Source of the DNA: Candidatus Didemnitutus sp.
GTDB taxonomy: Bacteria; Verrucomicrobiota; Verrucomicrobiia; Opitutales; Opitutaceae
Direction of reading: 5' to 3'
DNA length: 64,000 nucleotides
Assembly: GCA_017991595.1 (NCBI GenBank)
Contig: JAGOQJ010000007.1
Span: 78,023 to 142,022 of the forward strand
In this document: positions 1 through 10,261 of the stretch, piece by piece
Numbering within the stretch: the stretch's first letter is position 1
Layout of the letters: the number at the start of each line of letters is the position of its first letter
Made by a program: the position numbers and the translations under genes
Notes under the pieces: model-generated
Told to the model about the DNA's origin: nothing
Databases searched by the model: none
Seen by the model: only the letters and a program-made list of their open reading frames with translations

Positions 1-174
1 ACCGGTCGCATCGTCTGGGATACGACCAAACCCGACGGCACGCCGCGCAAGCTCATGGACGTCTCCCGCCTCGCCGCACTCGGCTGGCAGGCGCGGATCT
101 CGCTGCGCGACGGCCTCCGTCAGACTTACGCGTCCTTCCTCGCCGAGCAAGCTGACGGCACGCTCCGCGGCTGA
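1..174 (+). CDS. fcl: GDP-L-fucose synthase, C-terminal end (partial)
   Basis: Only the last 57 codons are present; the gene begins before the window. The reading frame is open from base 1 to the TGA at 172-174. The tail contains [16 protein letters not shown] followed by ALGW and a final amphipathic helix, which is the typical C-terminus of GDP-4-keto-6-deoxymannose epimerase/reductase. In that family this stretch helps form the sugar-nucleotide pocket. The enzyme makes GDP-L-fucose for surface polysaccharide. Nothing of the Rossmann N-terminus can be checked here, so the call rests on this tail alone. Confidence 0.85.
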   Translation, partial: TGRIVWDTTKPDGTPRKLMDVSRLAALGWQARISLRDGLRQTYASFLAEQADGTLRG

Positions 175-249
175 CGCCGCGCATCATTCTCCAAATCGCT
201 TAGCCTTCACCGTGGGCAGTCGCGCCGCGTCCAGCGTCAGCCTGCCGCC

Positions 250-1671
250 TCACGGCGCCGGTCGTGCTTCCGGTTCGTTCGCCGTTGCAGGCTCCGTCGA
301 AAACAAACTCAGCCGGTGCCGGCGCAGGTAATAGAGCCGCGCACCCACGTCGCCCGGATAGATCGGATAGCCATTCACGGCGATGCTCGCGCGGTCGGCC
401 TCGGCCTGGCTGCCGGTTTGCAGGTATACGTCGCGCCAAGTCTCGCGGCCACGTCGGAATCCGTCGATGGCGCGCCGATCACCGGAGGAGGGCAGCAGGC
501 CATTCCAGCCGGCGAGCAGGGCGAACGCCACTGTCGTCGCATGCCGCCAGTTGCGCCGTGGCCCGCGTTGCAGTGTGAGATAAACCGCCAGCAATCCGGG
601 CACCAGCATCGCGACATAGCGCGACGGATAACCGCCCGCGCGCCAGCCGAGCCCGATGCGGCCGACCGCGGTGTTGAGGCAGAAGAGCAGGGTCGTCGCC
701 GCGAGTGCGAACAGCGCCAGGTGCACACGCCGGTCGCTCACGGCGCGGTCGAGCAGACGACGCCCGTGCAACACGGCGACCGCGCTCACCGCGAGCAGCA
801 GCACCGAGCCGAGCGGCAGCGTGAGCGCGAGCGGGTTTTTCCAGCCCGCATAGCTGGAGAACATCATCACGATGAACCCCGCGTATTCCCAAGGGCGGTC
901 GTGCGGGAAGTGGAAATTCGGCTCCGCCGGTTGCCACACGTAGCCGCGGAAAAAGACGATCCACGCTGCCACCACCACCGCCAGCGCGAGCGTGGCGCGC
1001 AACGCCGTCGCGCGGTTGCGCTCGCGCCACAGCGTCGTCGCTTCGAGCAGCAGCAAGGCGGTGCCGACCGCGCCGCCGAAGATGCCGAAGCCGGTGAAGA
1101 TCATGAGTCCCACAAGACTGGCTTGCACCGCGAGCCGTCGTCCCGGCGCGGCGATGAACCAGGCCCACGCGTAGAGCAGCAGCAATAGCACGGGTAGGGG
1201 ACTGTGCGCGGGATTGGCCGGGCCGACCCACAGCTCGTATTGTCGCGTCGTCAGCGTCAGCGCGAAGATCAACGCTGCACTCGCCGGGCCGCCGATCCCG
1301 CAGCGGCGTGCGATCAGCACCCCGAGCGCCGCGCTGGCGATCGTCGCAGCGAGCGAGATCAGCGCGTCGCCGCGCAGGTCCCAAGCCGTGAGTTGCGCGA
1401 GGCCGCCCGTGAGCAGCGCGCCCAAGCCCTGCCGGTGCGGCCCGTGCTGGTGCATGAACCACGCCCACGGCGCCTGCTCCCGGAACAACGGCGTGTAGAA
1501 ATCCCATTGGTCCCAGAACGGCACGTTCACCGCGCTCGTTGCCACCAGATGCACGCGGTGCGCCACCAGCCCCACGATGAAGGCCCCGGCGACGATCCAA
1601 CCGATCGCGGTGGCCGTGGAACGGCGGGAGGCGGATGGGGCTGGCCGGTGCATCGGGCGGAGTCGCGGCAT
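250..1671 (-). CDS. Multi-pass membrane protein of unknown function
   Basis: A 473-residue protein with a short basic N-terminus and about nine to eleven hydrophobic segments spread along the chain. Between the first two segments is a loop with FWDQWDFYTPLF and, further on, WFMHQHGPHRQGLG. Such acidic and aromatic loops after the first transmembrane helix occur in GT-C-type glycosyltransferases, but I see no motif that settles it. A sugar-nucleotide gene ends just to the left, which would fit a role in surface glycan synthesis. The gene converges with that gene and diverges from prfB. The start at 1671 is the first ATG; an ATG six codons later is also possible. Confidence 0.6.
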   Translation of the reverse strand: MPRLRPMHRPAPSASRRSTATAIGWIVAGAFIVGLVAHRVHLVATSAVNVPFWDQWDFYTPLFREQAPWAWFMHQHGPHRQGLGALLTGGLAQLTAWDLRGDALISLAATIASAALGVLIARRCGIGGPASAALIFALTLTTRQYELWVGPANPAHSPLPVLLLLLYAWAWFIAAPGRRLAVQASLVGLMIFTGFGIFGGAVGTALLLLEATTLWRERNRATALRATLALAVVVAAWIVFFRGYVWQPAEPNFHFPHDRPWEYAGFIVMMFSSYAGWKNPLALTLPLGSVLLLAVSAVAVLHGRRLLDRAVSDRRVHLALFALAATTLLFCLNTAVGRIGLGWRAGGYPSRYVAMLVPGLLAVYLTLQRGPRRNWRHATTVAFALLAGWNGLLPSSGDRRAIDGFRRGRETWRDVYLQTGSQAEADRASIAVNGYPIYPGDVGARLYYLRRHRLSLFSTEPATANEPEARPAP

Positions 1672-1773
1672 GGTCCGCGCTGCCCGGGACGAGGCAACCT
1701 TCTTTCCTCCGTGCGCTGACGGAGAGAATTTCCGCTTGCGGAGCCCAGCGGCGGCCCAACCCTATGCGCATCC

Positions 1774-2920
1774 ATGATCGCTCCCGAAACATTTTCCCAA
1801 CTCGAGCTCATCAAGAAGCGTGCCGGCTACTTGTGGAGGTTTCTTTGACGTCGAACAAAAGCAGCGTGAAATAGAGGCGATGGAGGCGCAGATGGGCGCC
1901 CCCGATTTCTGGAACAACTCCGACAAGGCCCAGAAACACATCGGCAAGGTCAACGGCCTGAAGAAAATCATCGGGGGACTCGTCGCCTTCAACAAGAAGC
2001 TCGATGACGCCGCCGTCATGGTCGAATTGATCGACTCGGCCGAAGCAGCCGAGCAGGAGGCCTACGCCAAGGAGCTGGGCTCCAGCGTGGCCGCGATGGT
2101 GGAAGAACTCGACCAACTCGAGATCGCCTCCTTCCTCACCGGCCAGTTCGACCGCAACAACGCCATCTTCAGCATCCAGGCGGGCGCGGGCGGCACCGAG
2201 TCCAACGACTGGGCCGACATCCTCTTCCGCATGTATTCCCGCTGGTGCGAGCGCCGCGGCTTCGAGGTCGAGTTGATGGACGTCCAGCCCGGCGACCAAG
2301 CGGGCATCTCGAAGGCCACCATCCTCATCAAGGGCGAGAACGCCTACGGCTACGCCAAGGCCGAGCGCGGCGTCCATCGCCTCGTGCGCATCAGCCCCTT
2401 CGATTCGAACAAGCGCCGCCACACCTCCTTCTGCGCCGTCGACGTCATCGCCGAGATCAACGAGGAGATCGACATCGACATCCCCGAGAGCGAAATCCGC
2501 GTCGACGTCTATCGTTCCTCCGGCAAGGGCGGCCAGGGCGTCAACACCACCGACTCCGCCGTCCGCCTGACGCACATCCCCACCGGCACGGTCGTTGTCT
2601 GCCAAAACGAACGCTCGCAGATCAAGAACCGCGCCAGCGCCCTGAACGTCCTCAAGGCCCGTCTCTACGAAAAGAAGCTCGATGAGCAGCGCAGCGAGAT
2701 GGAGAAATTCTACGGCGAGAAGGGTGAAATCGGCTTCGGTTCGCAGATCCGCAGCTACGTGTTGCAGCCTTACCAGATGGTGAAGGATCTGCGCACCGGC
2801 GTCTCCACCAGCGACACGCAGGGCGTGCTCGATGGCGACCTCGACCGCTTCGTCTATGCGTGGCTACGGGCCGGTTGCCCGCGCCACCGCAACAAGGACA
2901 TCCAGATGGAAGACGAGTGA
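1774..2920 (+). CDS. prfB: Peptide chain release factor 2 (programmed +1 frameshift)
   Basis: Release factor 2 recognises UAA and UGA stop codons and triggers peptide release. The gene is in two frames. The first 24 codons (ATG at 1774, ending in YLWRFL) run into an in-frame TGA at 1846-1848. Skipping one base there continues as [15 protein letters not shown] to the stop at 2918-2920, giving 381 residues. The main frame contains the SPF tripeptide (in ISPFDSN) that reads the stop codon and the GGQ motif (in GKGGQGVN) that promotes hydrolysis, in the expected order. The slip site is described separately. It starts about 100 bases from the divergent membrane-protein gene and converges with the next gene. 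Confidence 0.95.
1835..1849 (+). promoter_or_regulatory. prfB programmed +1 frameshift site
   Basis: The sequence reads GGAGG TTT CTT TGA C. GGAGG (1835-1839) is an internal Shine-Dalgarno-like element placed three bases before CTT, the same spacing as in the well-studied Escherichia coli prfB site. CTT (1843-1845) is the slippery codon and TGA (1846-1848) followed by C is a weak stop. When release factor 2 is scarce the ribosome slips from CTT to TTT in the +1 frame, so the protein controls its own level. Confidence 0.95.
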
Positions 2921-2954
2921 GCTGTCCGGCGGACGCCTCGCGGCCCGCCGGCGC

Positions 2955-4217
2955 TCAGCGTCCGGCAAGCCAGAAGGCGACCGCGCCGGTCAGGCAGGTC
3001 GAGCCGAGCACCACGCCCACGTGCCAGCGCAGGCGGTCCGAGCCGGCCGAGGCGGCGATGAGCGCCTTCACGATCGTGTTGGCGATCGCGGCCAGCACCA
3101 CGGCTTGGGCGGCGAGCGCGGGCTTCAGCCCGCCGTTGCCGTCGACGCTGCGCGCCATGCTCAGCGAGATCGCGGCCATATCCGTCAGGCCGGACACGAA
3201 GCTCAGCGGCAGCAGGCTGCTTGCGAGCGCGCCGTGGTGCGCCGCGGCCTTCACGAGCAGGACGATGGCGCCGTAGAGCAGGGCGAACTGGAGAGCCGAG
3301 CGCAGTTGCAGCGGATTTTTCCCGGGCGGCGGATGTGGCACAGGCTCCGACTGGCGCTGCCGCCAGAAACACCCCAGCGCATAGACCAGCGCCGGCAACG
3401 CCATCAGCCCCAGCGGCAGGAGCAGGTCGGCCGCCATCTCGGCGTTCACCACGCCGACCAGCACCAGCGTGCGCGGCAGCATGACGGTGCAGGCGAGCGC
3501 CACGCCCAACGCGTAGGGTTCGGAGAGCTCCGGTTGATCCCGGCTCTGCCGGCTGAAGGAGAGAGTCGTTGCGGTGCTCGAGGCCAGTCCGCCGAACAGG
3601 CTCGCCAGCAGCACGCCCGAGCGCGGATCGAACAGGCGCGTCATCACGTAGCCGAAGAAGCCCAGCCCCGAGATGAGCACGACCATCATCCAGACGTTGA
3701 AGGGGTTCACCGCTTGATAGGGGCCGAGGTTCTGGTTCGGCACCAGCGGGAGGATGACGCCGGTGATGGCGACGAATTGCAGCGTGGCGCGGATGTCCTC
3801 GTGCGTGAACTGCCGCGTCCACGAGTGAATCGGCGCCTTCAGGCCGAGGACAACGACGGTCACGGCGCTTACCAACACCGCCTCCTTGGCGTGGCCCCAG
3901 CTCACGAGCGCACCGACGAGGAGCGTGAGCAGCGTCGCCGCGAACGTCGTGCTGCCCGGGCCGGTCATGTTCGGCGCGCGGCTTTGCCAGATGAAATGGG
4001 CGCCGACCAACACCAGCGTAACCGGCAACACGGCAGCGGAGTAGGTCGTCGAAAGGAAGGCCGTCACGCAGCCCAGCACGCTCCAGAAGGTGAAGGTGCG
4101 CACTCCGGCGTAGTTCTCGAGACCGGGCTTGTCCGTCTGGTCGCTCCATTGGCGGATGAGACCGATCACGGCGCCGAAGCCCGCGCTGGCGATGATGGCG
4201 AGGAGAAGCGTGTGCAC
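2955..4217 (-). CDS. MgtC/DUF4010-type membrane protein
   Basis: About 420 residues and many hydrophobic helices. The N-terminal part has GFGAVIGLIRQW and related MgtC/SapB-like features; the C-terminal half, with GGLASSTATTLSFSRQSR and SFVSGLTDMAAISLSMA, resembles DUF4010. Members are inner-membrane proteins of uncertain function, sometimes discussed in relation to magnesium. I chose the GTG at 4217 because translation then begins VHTLLLAIIASAGFG, directly at the first membrane helix. An upstream ATG at 4319 would add 34 proline- and arginine-rich residues that look like untranslated sequence. The gene converges with prfB. Confidence 0.75.
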   Translation of the reverse strand: MHTLLLAIIASAGFGAVIGLIRQWSDQTDKPGLENYAGVRTFTFWSVLGCVTAFLSTTYSAAVLPVTLVLVGAHFIWQSRAPNMTGPGSTTFAATLLTLLVGALVSWGHAKEAVLVSAVTVVVLGLKAPIHSWTRQFTHEDIRATLQFVAITGVILPLVPNQNLGPYQAVNPFNVWMMVVLISGLGFFGYVMTRLFDPRSGVLLASLFGGLASSTATTLSFSRQSRDQPELSEPYALGVALACTVMLPRTLVLVGVVNAEMAADLLLPLGLMALPALVYALGCFWRQRQSEPVPHPPPGKNPLQLRSALQFALLYGAIVLLVKAAAHHGALASSLLPLSFVSGLTDMAAISLSMARSVDGNGGLKPALAAQAVVLAAIANTIVKALIAASAGSDRLRWHVGVVLGSTCLTGAVAFWLAGR

Positions 4218-4418
4218 GGAGGGGAGGATGGGGTGAGGCTGCGCTGGCCGCGAGACCGGAGTGGGCCGCCGGGCGGCGGTAGATGCGGGGCAAACTGGCT
4301 GCTTCGGGCGCTGGCGCAAGCGCGCTCGGCGCCGTCCGCGGCCGTGCGCCCCGGCACCCGTGCTGGACCCACTTTCCGTTTGCTCCGTCGGGCGGGGGAC
4401 TTAAACCTCCGCGATTCC

Positions 4419-5906
4419 ATGAGCGACATTCCCCAGGACATCACCCACGACCAGTATGCCGTGCGGCTCAAGAAGCTGCAGGACATGCGCGCCGCGGGCG
4501 CGGACCCGTTCCGGGCCAACTGCGAGCAGACGCACTTCTCCGGCGAGGCGCTGGCCGCCTACGTCGACGGTCAGGACTACACCGTGCCGGTGAAAGTCGC
4601 GGGCCGCCTCGTCGTCATCCGCGACATGGGCAAGAGCCAGTTCGTCAAGATTCTCGACCAGCAGGGGCAGATCCAGCTCTACCTGAAGAAGGACCTCGTC
4701 GGCGACGAGGCCTACGCCGCTTTCAAGAAACTTGATCTCGGTGACATCATCGGCGCCGAAGGCACCTTGTTCAAAACCAAGTCCGGCGAGATCACCGTCA
4801 AGGTCGACCGCTACACGCTCGTTTCGAAGGCCCTGCGCCCGCTCCCGGAAAAATGGCACGGCCTGACCGATGCCGAGCAGGTTTACCGTCAGCGCTACCT
4901 CGATCTGATCGTCAACCCCGAGTCACGCGCCCGCCTGATGCTGCGCAGCAAGATCGTGGCGAGCATCCGCGCGACGCTCGCGGGCCGCAAGTTCCTCGAG
5001 GTCGAGACGCCCGTGCTCGAAGGCGTGGCCGGCGGCGCCGCGGCGCGTCCCTTCGTCACGCACCACAACGCGCTCGGCACCGACTTTTTCCTCCGCATCG
5101 CGCTCGAGCTGCGCCTCAAGCGCCTGCTCGTCGGCGGCTACGACCGCGTGTTCGAGATCGGTCGCATCTTCCGTAACGAGGGCATCTCCCGAAAGCACAA
5201 CCCCGAGTTCACCATGCTCGAGGTTTACCAGGCCTACTCGGATTTCCACGGCATGATGGACCTCATCAAGGCCATCTTCGCCGACCTCTGCCGCGACGTC
5301 ATCGGCAGCACCACGATCAAGCACGCCGCGAGCGGTCAGATGATCGACTTCGCCGGCGAGTGGAAGGCCGTGCGCTACTTCACGCTCATCGACGAGGCCG
5401 TCGGCTTCAACCTCAGCGCCCACCGCGGCAAGCCCGACTACCGCGAGAAGGCGGTCGAGGCCTGCCAGAAACTCGGTCTCGAGGTGCACGACGGTTGGGA
5501 AACCTACGAGGTGGTGAACGAGATCTTCGGCAAAAAGATCGAGCCCACGCTCATCCAGCCGACCTTCGTCACGCACCTGCCCAAGGAACTCTGCCCGCTC
5601 GCCAAGCTGAACGCCGACGACGCCGGCCTGATCGATGTCTTCGAGCTCATCATCGGCGGCATGGAGGTCGCGCCCGCCTACTCGGAGCAGAACGACCCGT
5701 TCGTGCAGCGCGAGATGTTCGAGAAGCAGGTCGGCGAGGAGACCCAGAAGATGGACACCGACTTCCTGCTCGCGCTCGAGCACGGCATGCCGCCGGCCGG
5801 CGGCATGGGCGTCGGCATCGACCGCCTCTGCATCCTCCTCACCGGCGCCGAGAGCATCCGCGACGTCATCCTGTTCCCGTCGCTGCGTCCCACCGAGGCG
5901 AAGTGA
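4419..5906 (+). CDS. lysS: Lysyl-tRNA synthetase, class II
   Basis: A 495-residue class II lysyl-tRNA synthetase that charges tRNA-Lys in the cytoplasm. The N-terminal third is the OB-fold anticodon-binding domain ([19 protein letters not shown]). The catalytic domain shows motif 2 as [20 protein letters not shown] and motif 3 as [14 protein letters not shown]. The ATG at 4419 gives [19 protein letters not shown], which lines up with the usual start. The same frame is open much further upstream (from 2832), but that part is antisense to the DUF4010 gene and is not protein-like. A DUF1800 gene follows about 60 bases downstream. Confidence 0.95.
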   Translation: MSDIPQDITHDQYAVRLKKLQDMRAAGADPFRANCEQTHFSGEALAAYVDGQDYTVPVKVAGRLVVIRDMGKSQFVKILDQQGQIQLYLKKDLVGDEAYAAFKKLDLGDIIGAEGTLFKTKSGEITVKVDRYTLVSKALRPLPEKWHGLTDAEQVYRQRYLDLIVNPESRARLMLRSKIVASIRATLAGRKFLEVETPVLEGVAGGAAARPFVTHHNALGTDFFLRIALELRLKRLLVGGYDRVFEIGRIFRNEGISRKHNPEFTMLEVYQAYSDFHGMMDLIKAIFADLCRDVIGSTTIKHAASGQMIDFAGEWKAVRYFTLIDEAVGFNLSAHRGKPDYREKAVEACQKLGLEVHDGWETYEVVNEIFGKKIEPTLIQPTFVTHLPKELCPLAKLNADDAGLIDVFELIIGGMEVAPAYSEQNDPFVQREMFEKQVGEETQKMDTDFLLALEHGMPPAGGMGVGIDRLCILLTGAESIRDVILFPSLRPTEAK

Positions 5907-5967
5907 TCCGGTAACCGCGCGCAGCCCGCGGCGTCTTGTCCGGCAACCTCGCCGGACCGCGCTTGCT

Positions 5968-8706
5968 GTGCCGGTCGGGGCCGTTTACCCCTTGCTGCGC
6001 TTGCCCCGTCACCTCCGCCGTCTGCTTGGTCTCAGCTGGTCCCTGTGCGCGTTGCTGCCCGCGTGGGCCGTTGCGCCGGTGGATGTGAATCAGGACGGCC
6101 TCGGCGATCTCTGGCAACTGCGCCACGGCGCTCAAGCGCTGGCGGCCGACGGCGATGCCGACGGTGACGGGTTGTCCAACGCCGCCGAGGCACTCGCCGG
6201 CACCGATCCCTTTTCCGCGCGGTCGGCGCTGGCGCTGGAGTTAACCGCCGCCCCGGACGGCGCGCTCGCGCTCCGCTGGCCCGGCGTCACGGCGAAACGC
6301 TACGAGGTGCAGATCAGCCCCGATCTCGTGACGTGGACGCCGCAGGCGAGTCTGTCGGGCAATGACGCGCCGCTGGAGGCACTCGCGGCGATGGGCACAG
6401 CCGCGAATTTCTTCGTCCGTGTCGCGGTGCGCGAGACCGATACCGATGGCGACGGCGTCACGGATTGGGAGGAGTTGCAGGCCGGTTACGATGTGCGCCG
6501 GGTGTTCTCGGAAGGCCTCGGCAGCAATCCCGCCAGCCCCACCGTCTCCAACCCGCGCATCACGGACCTCGAGCGTTTCCGCGCGCAACTGGCCGTCGCG
6601 ACGGACACGGTGAGCCTAGTCGCGATCGAGCCGGAACTCGCCGAAAGTTGGCCGCATCCGGCGACGGTCCTCGTGCGGCGCAACGGCGGCTTCGCGGCGC
6701 GCACGGTCAATCTCTCCCTCGGCGGCACCGCGACGGCCGGGCAGGACTACGTCGCTCCGGCGACACTGTCCGTCACGCTTCCGCTCGGGGCGGATCAGGT
6801 CGCGCTCGTGCTCCCGCTCGTGCCGGACACGGTGGAGGAGGGGACCGAGACTCTCACGGTGCAACTCGAAGCCGGCGCCGGCTACACCATCGACGCCGCG
6901 GCGCGCACCGCGACCTTCACCCTCGCCGATGCGGCGGCCGGGCCTTCGCCGACCGAGGCCACGCGCTTCCTGCAGCAGGCGAGCTTCGGCCCGAATCCGG
7001 CGGAACTCGCCCGCGTGCGCGCTCTCGGTTTCGCTGCGTGGCTCGACGAGCAGTTCCAGCGCCCCGTCGCTCGCCATTTGCCGATCGTGCAGACGTGGTA
7101 TGCGGAGCGAAACACCGACGGACTCGTGATCGACAATTCCGTCATCTCCACCGAGCACCGCATCGAGGCGTTTTGGCGGCAAGTGATGCGCGACGACGCC
7201 ACCTCCGATCCTTTGCGCCAGCGCGTCGCCTTTGCCCTTTCGCAGATTTTCGTGATCTCCGACCGCATGTCGTCGCTGAACAACGACCAGCGCGGCATGA
7301 CCTCCTACTACGACACGCTGCTGACGCACGCCTTCGGCACTTATCGCCAGTTGCTCGAAGCCGTCACGCGTCACCCGTGGATGGGGCTTTACCTGAGCGC
7401 GCTGCGCAACCGGAAAGCCAACCCCGCGATCAACCGTTTTCCCGACGAGAACTACGCGCGCGAAGTCATGCAGCTATTCTCCATCGGCCTGTGGTTACTC
7501 AACCCGGATGGCACGCCCGTCCTGTCCGACGGCACCGCCGCCGGGCCGGACGGGGAAATCATCCCGGCCGGGCAGCCTGTTCCGACTTACGGTCAGGAGC
7601 AGATCTCCGAGTTCGCCCGTGTCTTCACCGGGCTGAGTTACTCCAAGCGTTTCAGCGGCTCGACTAACTTCACTGAGATCAACACGTCAGCGCTCACGGA
7701 CAGTCGCGGCGTGCCGTGGCAGCCGATGCGGATGTTTGATGTCGAACACGATCTCGCCGCCAAGCGCCTGTGGCTGCCCGGCGCGCCCGTGCTCAACCTT
7801 CCGGCGCGCACCGCCTCCGGCTCCAACGCAGGGGATGCGGACCTCGCCGCCGCGCTCGACTACCTCGCCAACCACCCCAACACCGGCCCCTTCATCTGCC
7901 ACCAGCTCATCCAGCGGCTCGTGACCTCCAACCCCACGCCCGCCTACGTGGCGCGCATCGCCGCGGTGTTCGCCGACAACGGTGCCGGTGTGCGCGGTGA
8001 CTTGCGGGCCGTCATCCGCGCGTTGCTGCTCGATCCCGAGGCGCGCGATTTCGCCTCCGCTCTCGATCCCGAGCACGGTCAGCTGCGCGAGCCCTACACC
8101 CGCTTCGTCTCGCTCGCTCGGGCGCTCGGCGTCGCGCCGCGCGACGTGACTGCGGCCGGCGGACGCTACCGCGGCTTCTCGGGCATCGACGCCGATTTCC
8201 TGCAACGCCCGCTGAGTGCGCCCTCGGTCTTCAACTTCTACACGCCGGATTATGCGCCGCCCGGCGTCATGCAGGACAACGGGCTCGTCGGGCCCGAATA
8301 TCAGATCCTCAACAGCGTCACGGCCATCACCCTTCCCAACCGGATTTCCACCGCGCTCAACGCCAGCAGCACCACCGCGCTCACGCGTTTCAACAGCACC
8401 CAGCAGAACGACGATGCCGCGACTCCGGTCGACGAGAGCCTGTGGAATTCCTCCATGGACGAGGCTGGCTGGCAGCCGCTCGGCTTCGGCGACCCGGACG
8501 TGCTCGTCACCACGCTGGCCCGCGCCCTCTGCGCGCGCCCGTTGGAGCCGGAGACGTTCCGCGCCATCACCCGCGCCGTGCGCCGCGTTTCCGACCCGGC
8601 GGCGAGCGGCTTGACCACGTTGCAACGCGAGCAGCGCGCGCTGCACCGCGTCCGCCTCGCGGCCCACCTCATCGCCCTGACGCCGGAGGCCGCGGTGCTC
8701 CGCTGA
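5968..8706 (+). CDS. DUF1800 exported protein with Calx-beta-like region
   Basis: About 912 residues. After a basic stretch and hydrophobic segment (LLGLSWSLCALLPAWA) resembling a signal peptide come calcium-binding thrombospondin-type-3-like repeats (DVNQDGLGDLW, DGDADGDGLSNAAE, DTDGDGVTDWEE), then a Calx-beta-like segment (VNLSLGGTATAGQDYVAP). From about residue 330 onward is the DUF1800 domain, with FLQQASFGPNPAELARV and FPDENYAREVMQLFSIGLW. DUF1800 proteins are almost always next to a DUF1501 gene, as here. Their role is not established; export or surface assembly is often assumed. No ATG fits; the GTG at 5968 is a guess and TTG codons a little downstream are alternatives. Confidence 0.8.
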   Translation: MPVGAVYPLLRLPRHLRRLLGLSWSLCALLPAWAVAPVDVNQDGLGDLWQLRHGAQALAADGDADGDGLSNAAEALAGTDPFSARSALALELTAAPDGALALRWPGVTAKRYEVQISPDLVTWTPQASLSGNDAPLEALAAMGTAANFFVRVAVRETDTDGDGVTDWEELQAGYDVRRVFSEGLGSNPASPTVSNPRITDLERFRAQLAVATDTVSLVAIEPELAESWPHPATVLVRRNGGFAARTVNLSLGGTATAGQDYVAPATLSVTLPLGADQVALVLPLVPDTVEEGTETLTVQLEAGAGYTIDAAARTATFTLADAAAGPSPTEATRFLQQASFGPNPAELARVRALGFAAWLDEQFQRPVARHLPIVQTWYAERNTDGLVIDNSVISTEHRIEAFWRQVMRDDATSDPLRQRVAFALSQIFVISDRMSSLNNDQRGMTSYYDTLLTHAFGTYRQLLEAVTRHPWMGLYLSALRNRKANPAINRFPDENYAREVMQLFSIGLWLLNPDGTPVLSDGTAAGPDGEIIPAGQPVPTYGQEQISEFARVFTGLSYSKRFSGSTNFTEINTSALTDSRGVPWQPMRMFDVEHDLAAKRLWLPGAPVLNLPARTASGSNAGDADLAAALDYLANHPNTGPFICHQLIQRLVTSNPTPAYVARIAAVFADNGAGVRGDLRAVIRALLLDPEARDFASALDPEHGQLREPYTRFVSLARALGVAPRDVTAAGGRYRGFSGIDADFLQRPLSAPSVFNFYTPDYAPPGVMQDNGLVGPEYQILNSVTAITLPNRISTALNASSTTALTRFNSTQQNDDAATPVDESLWNSSMDEAGWQPLGFGDPDVLVTTLARALCARPLEPETFRAITRAVRRVSDPAASGLTTLQREQRALHRVRLAAHLIALTPEAAVLR

Positions 8707-8719
8707 TCCGTTCCCCGCC

Positions 8720-10252
8720 ATGCCGAAACGTCCCCTCACGCGTCGCGACTTCATCGGCCAGGCCAGTTGCGCGGCCGTCGGCTCCCTTGGGCTGCTCTCG
8801 ACGCTGCTGAACCTGCGCATGGCCAACTCGACCATGGCGCAGACCCTGCCCGGCGGCGAGGACTACCGCGCGCTCGTCTGCCTGTTCTTCGCCGGCGGCA
8901 TGGATTCCTACAACCTGCTCGTGCCCGCCGCGGCCACGCAGCACGCCGTCTACACCACCACGCGCGGCGGCATCTACGATGCGGTGACCAACGAGGACGG
9001 GCTCGCCCTGCCGCGCACCTCGCTGCTGCCGCTCGCCGCGGCGGCGAGCGATCCCTTCGCCTTCGGCGTCCACCCGCGTGCCGGCGATCATGCGGGCACG
9101 CCCGGCATCCAGTCGCTCTACAACGCCGGCCACCTCGCCTTCCTCGCCAACGTCGGCACGCTCGTGGAGCCGACCACCAAGGCCGCCTACAGCGCTTCGC
9201 TCGCCAAGCTTCCCCGCAGTCTCTACTCGCACTCGGATCAGGTGAAACAGTGGCACACCTCCGTCGCCACCGACGTGCGCCGCGTCGGCTGGGCCGGCCT
9301 CGCGGCCGATCTCCTGCACGCGGGCAACGCGCCGGACGCGCGCGTGTCGATGAACATCTCCCTCAGCGGGCAAAACCTCTGGCAGACCGGGCGCCGCGTC
9401 TTCAATTACACCATCAGCAGCACGGGCAGCACGCTGCCGCACGATTACGCCTCGCCCTATGCGGCGCCGGTCGTCGGCGCCACCAGCACCACGGCGCTGC
9501 GGCAGGCGGCGCGCACGGCCGCGGTTGAGAGCCTGATGCAGCAACAGCACCAGCACTTGCTCGATCAGACTTACGTCCAGCACACGCGCGACTCGATCGA
9601 GGGTGCCGCTGCGTTCCGCGACGCCTTTGAGGAGAGTCTGGTCACGACGCTTTTCCCCGGCGATGCCAACTACGCCTATCCCGCGGGTCTGACCGCCACC
9701 ACCGATCCCGCGCGCAACCTCGGCCAGCAGCTCAAGGCCGTCGTGCGCACCATCAAGATGCGCCAGCAGCTCGGCCTGCGGCGCCAGACCTTCTTCGTCA
9801 GCTACGGCGGTTGGGACCATCACGACGAGGTCATCCTGTCGATGGACACGATGATCGACGTGGTGAACCGCGCCCTCGCCAGCTATTGGCAGGCGCTCGG
9901 CGAGATCGGCCTGCAGGAGCAGGTCACGCTCTACACGGCGTCCGATTTCGCGCGCACGCTCACCTCCAACGGCGCCGGCTCCGACCACGCGTGGGGCGGC
10001 AACGCCTTCGTGCTCGGCGGTGCCGTGCAAGGCGGGCGCGTCTACGGCGAATATCCCGACCTCGCGTTGAACGGCCCGCGCGTCATCACCTCGCGCGGCA
10101 TCACCTTGCCCAGTTTGGCGGTGGAACAGTATTTCGCTGAGCTGGCGCTCTGGCTTGGCGTGCAACGGCATCAGCTCGCGGACGTGTTGCCGCGCATCGG
10201 CGAGTTCTATTCGCCCAGCGCGACCCCGCCCGTGGGCTTCATGCGGCTCTGA
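8720..10252 (+). CDS. DUF1501 protein with twin-arginine-type leader
   Basis: A 510-residue protein starting MPKRPLTRRDFIGQASCAAVG, a twin-arginine-like leader followed by a hydrophobic stretch. The mature part contains LVCLFFAGGMDSYNLLVP near its start and YGGWDHHDEVILSMD and SDHAWGGNAFVLGG later; these mark DUF1501, a family related to the alkaline phosphatase/sulfatase fold. It starts 13 bases after the DUF1800 stop and the two are surely co-transcribed. DUF1800-DUF1501 pairs are common in Verrucomicrobiota and Planctomycetota. The substrate is unknown. Confidence 0.85.
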   Translation: MPKRPLTRRDFIGQASCAAVGSLGLLSTLLNLRMANSTMAQTLPGGEDYRALVCLFFAGGMDSYNLLVPAAATQHAVYTTTRGGIYDAVTNEDGLALPRTSLLPLAAAASDPFAFGVHPRAGDHAGTPGIQSLYNAGHLAFLANVGTLVEPTTKAAYSASLAKLPRSLYSHSDQVKQWHTSVATDVRRVGWAGLAADLLHAGNAPDARVSMNISLSGQNLWQTGRRVFNYTISSTGSTLPHDYASPYAAPVVGATSTTALRQAARTAAVESLMQQQHQHLLDQTYVQHTRDSIEGAAAFRDAFEESLVTTLFPGDANYAYPAGLTATTDPARNLGQQLKAVVRTIKMRQQLGLRRQTFFVSYGGWDHHDEVILSMDTMIDVVNRALASYWQALGEIGLQEQVTLYTASDFARTLTSNGAGSDHAWGGNAFVLGGAVQGGRVYGEYPDLALNGPRVITSRGITLPSLAVEQYFAELALWLGVQRHQLADVLPRIGEFYSPSATPPVGFMRL

Positions 10253-10261
10253 GTTCCGAAG

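Noticed and set aside
2832..4418. Open frame upstream of and continuous with lysS
   Set aside because: It is antisense to the DUF4010 gene, shows arginine- and histidine-rich shadow composition, and lysS begins normally at 4419.
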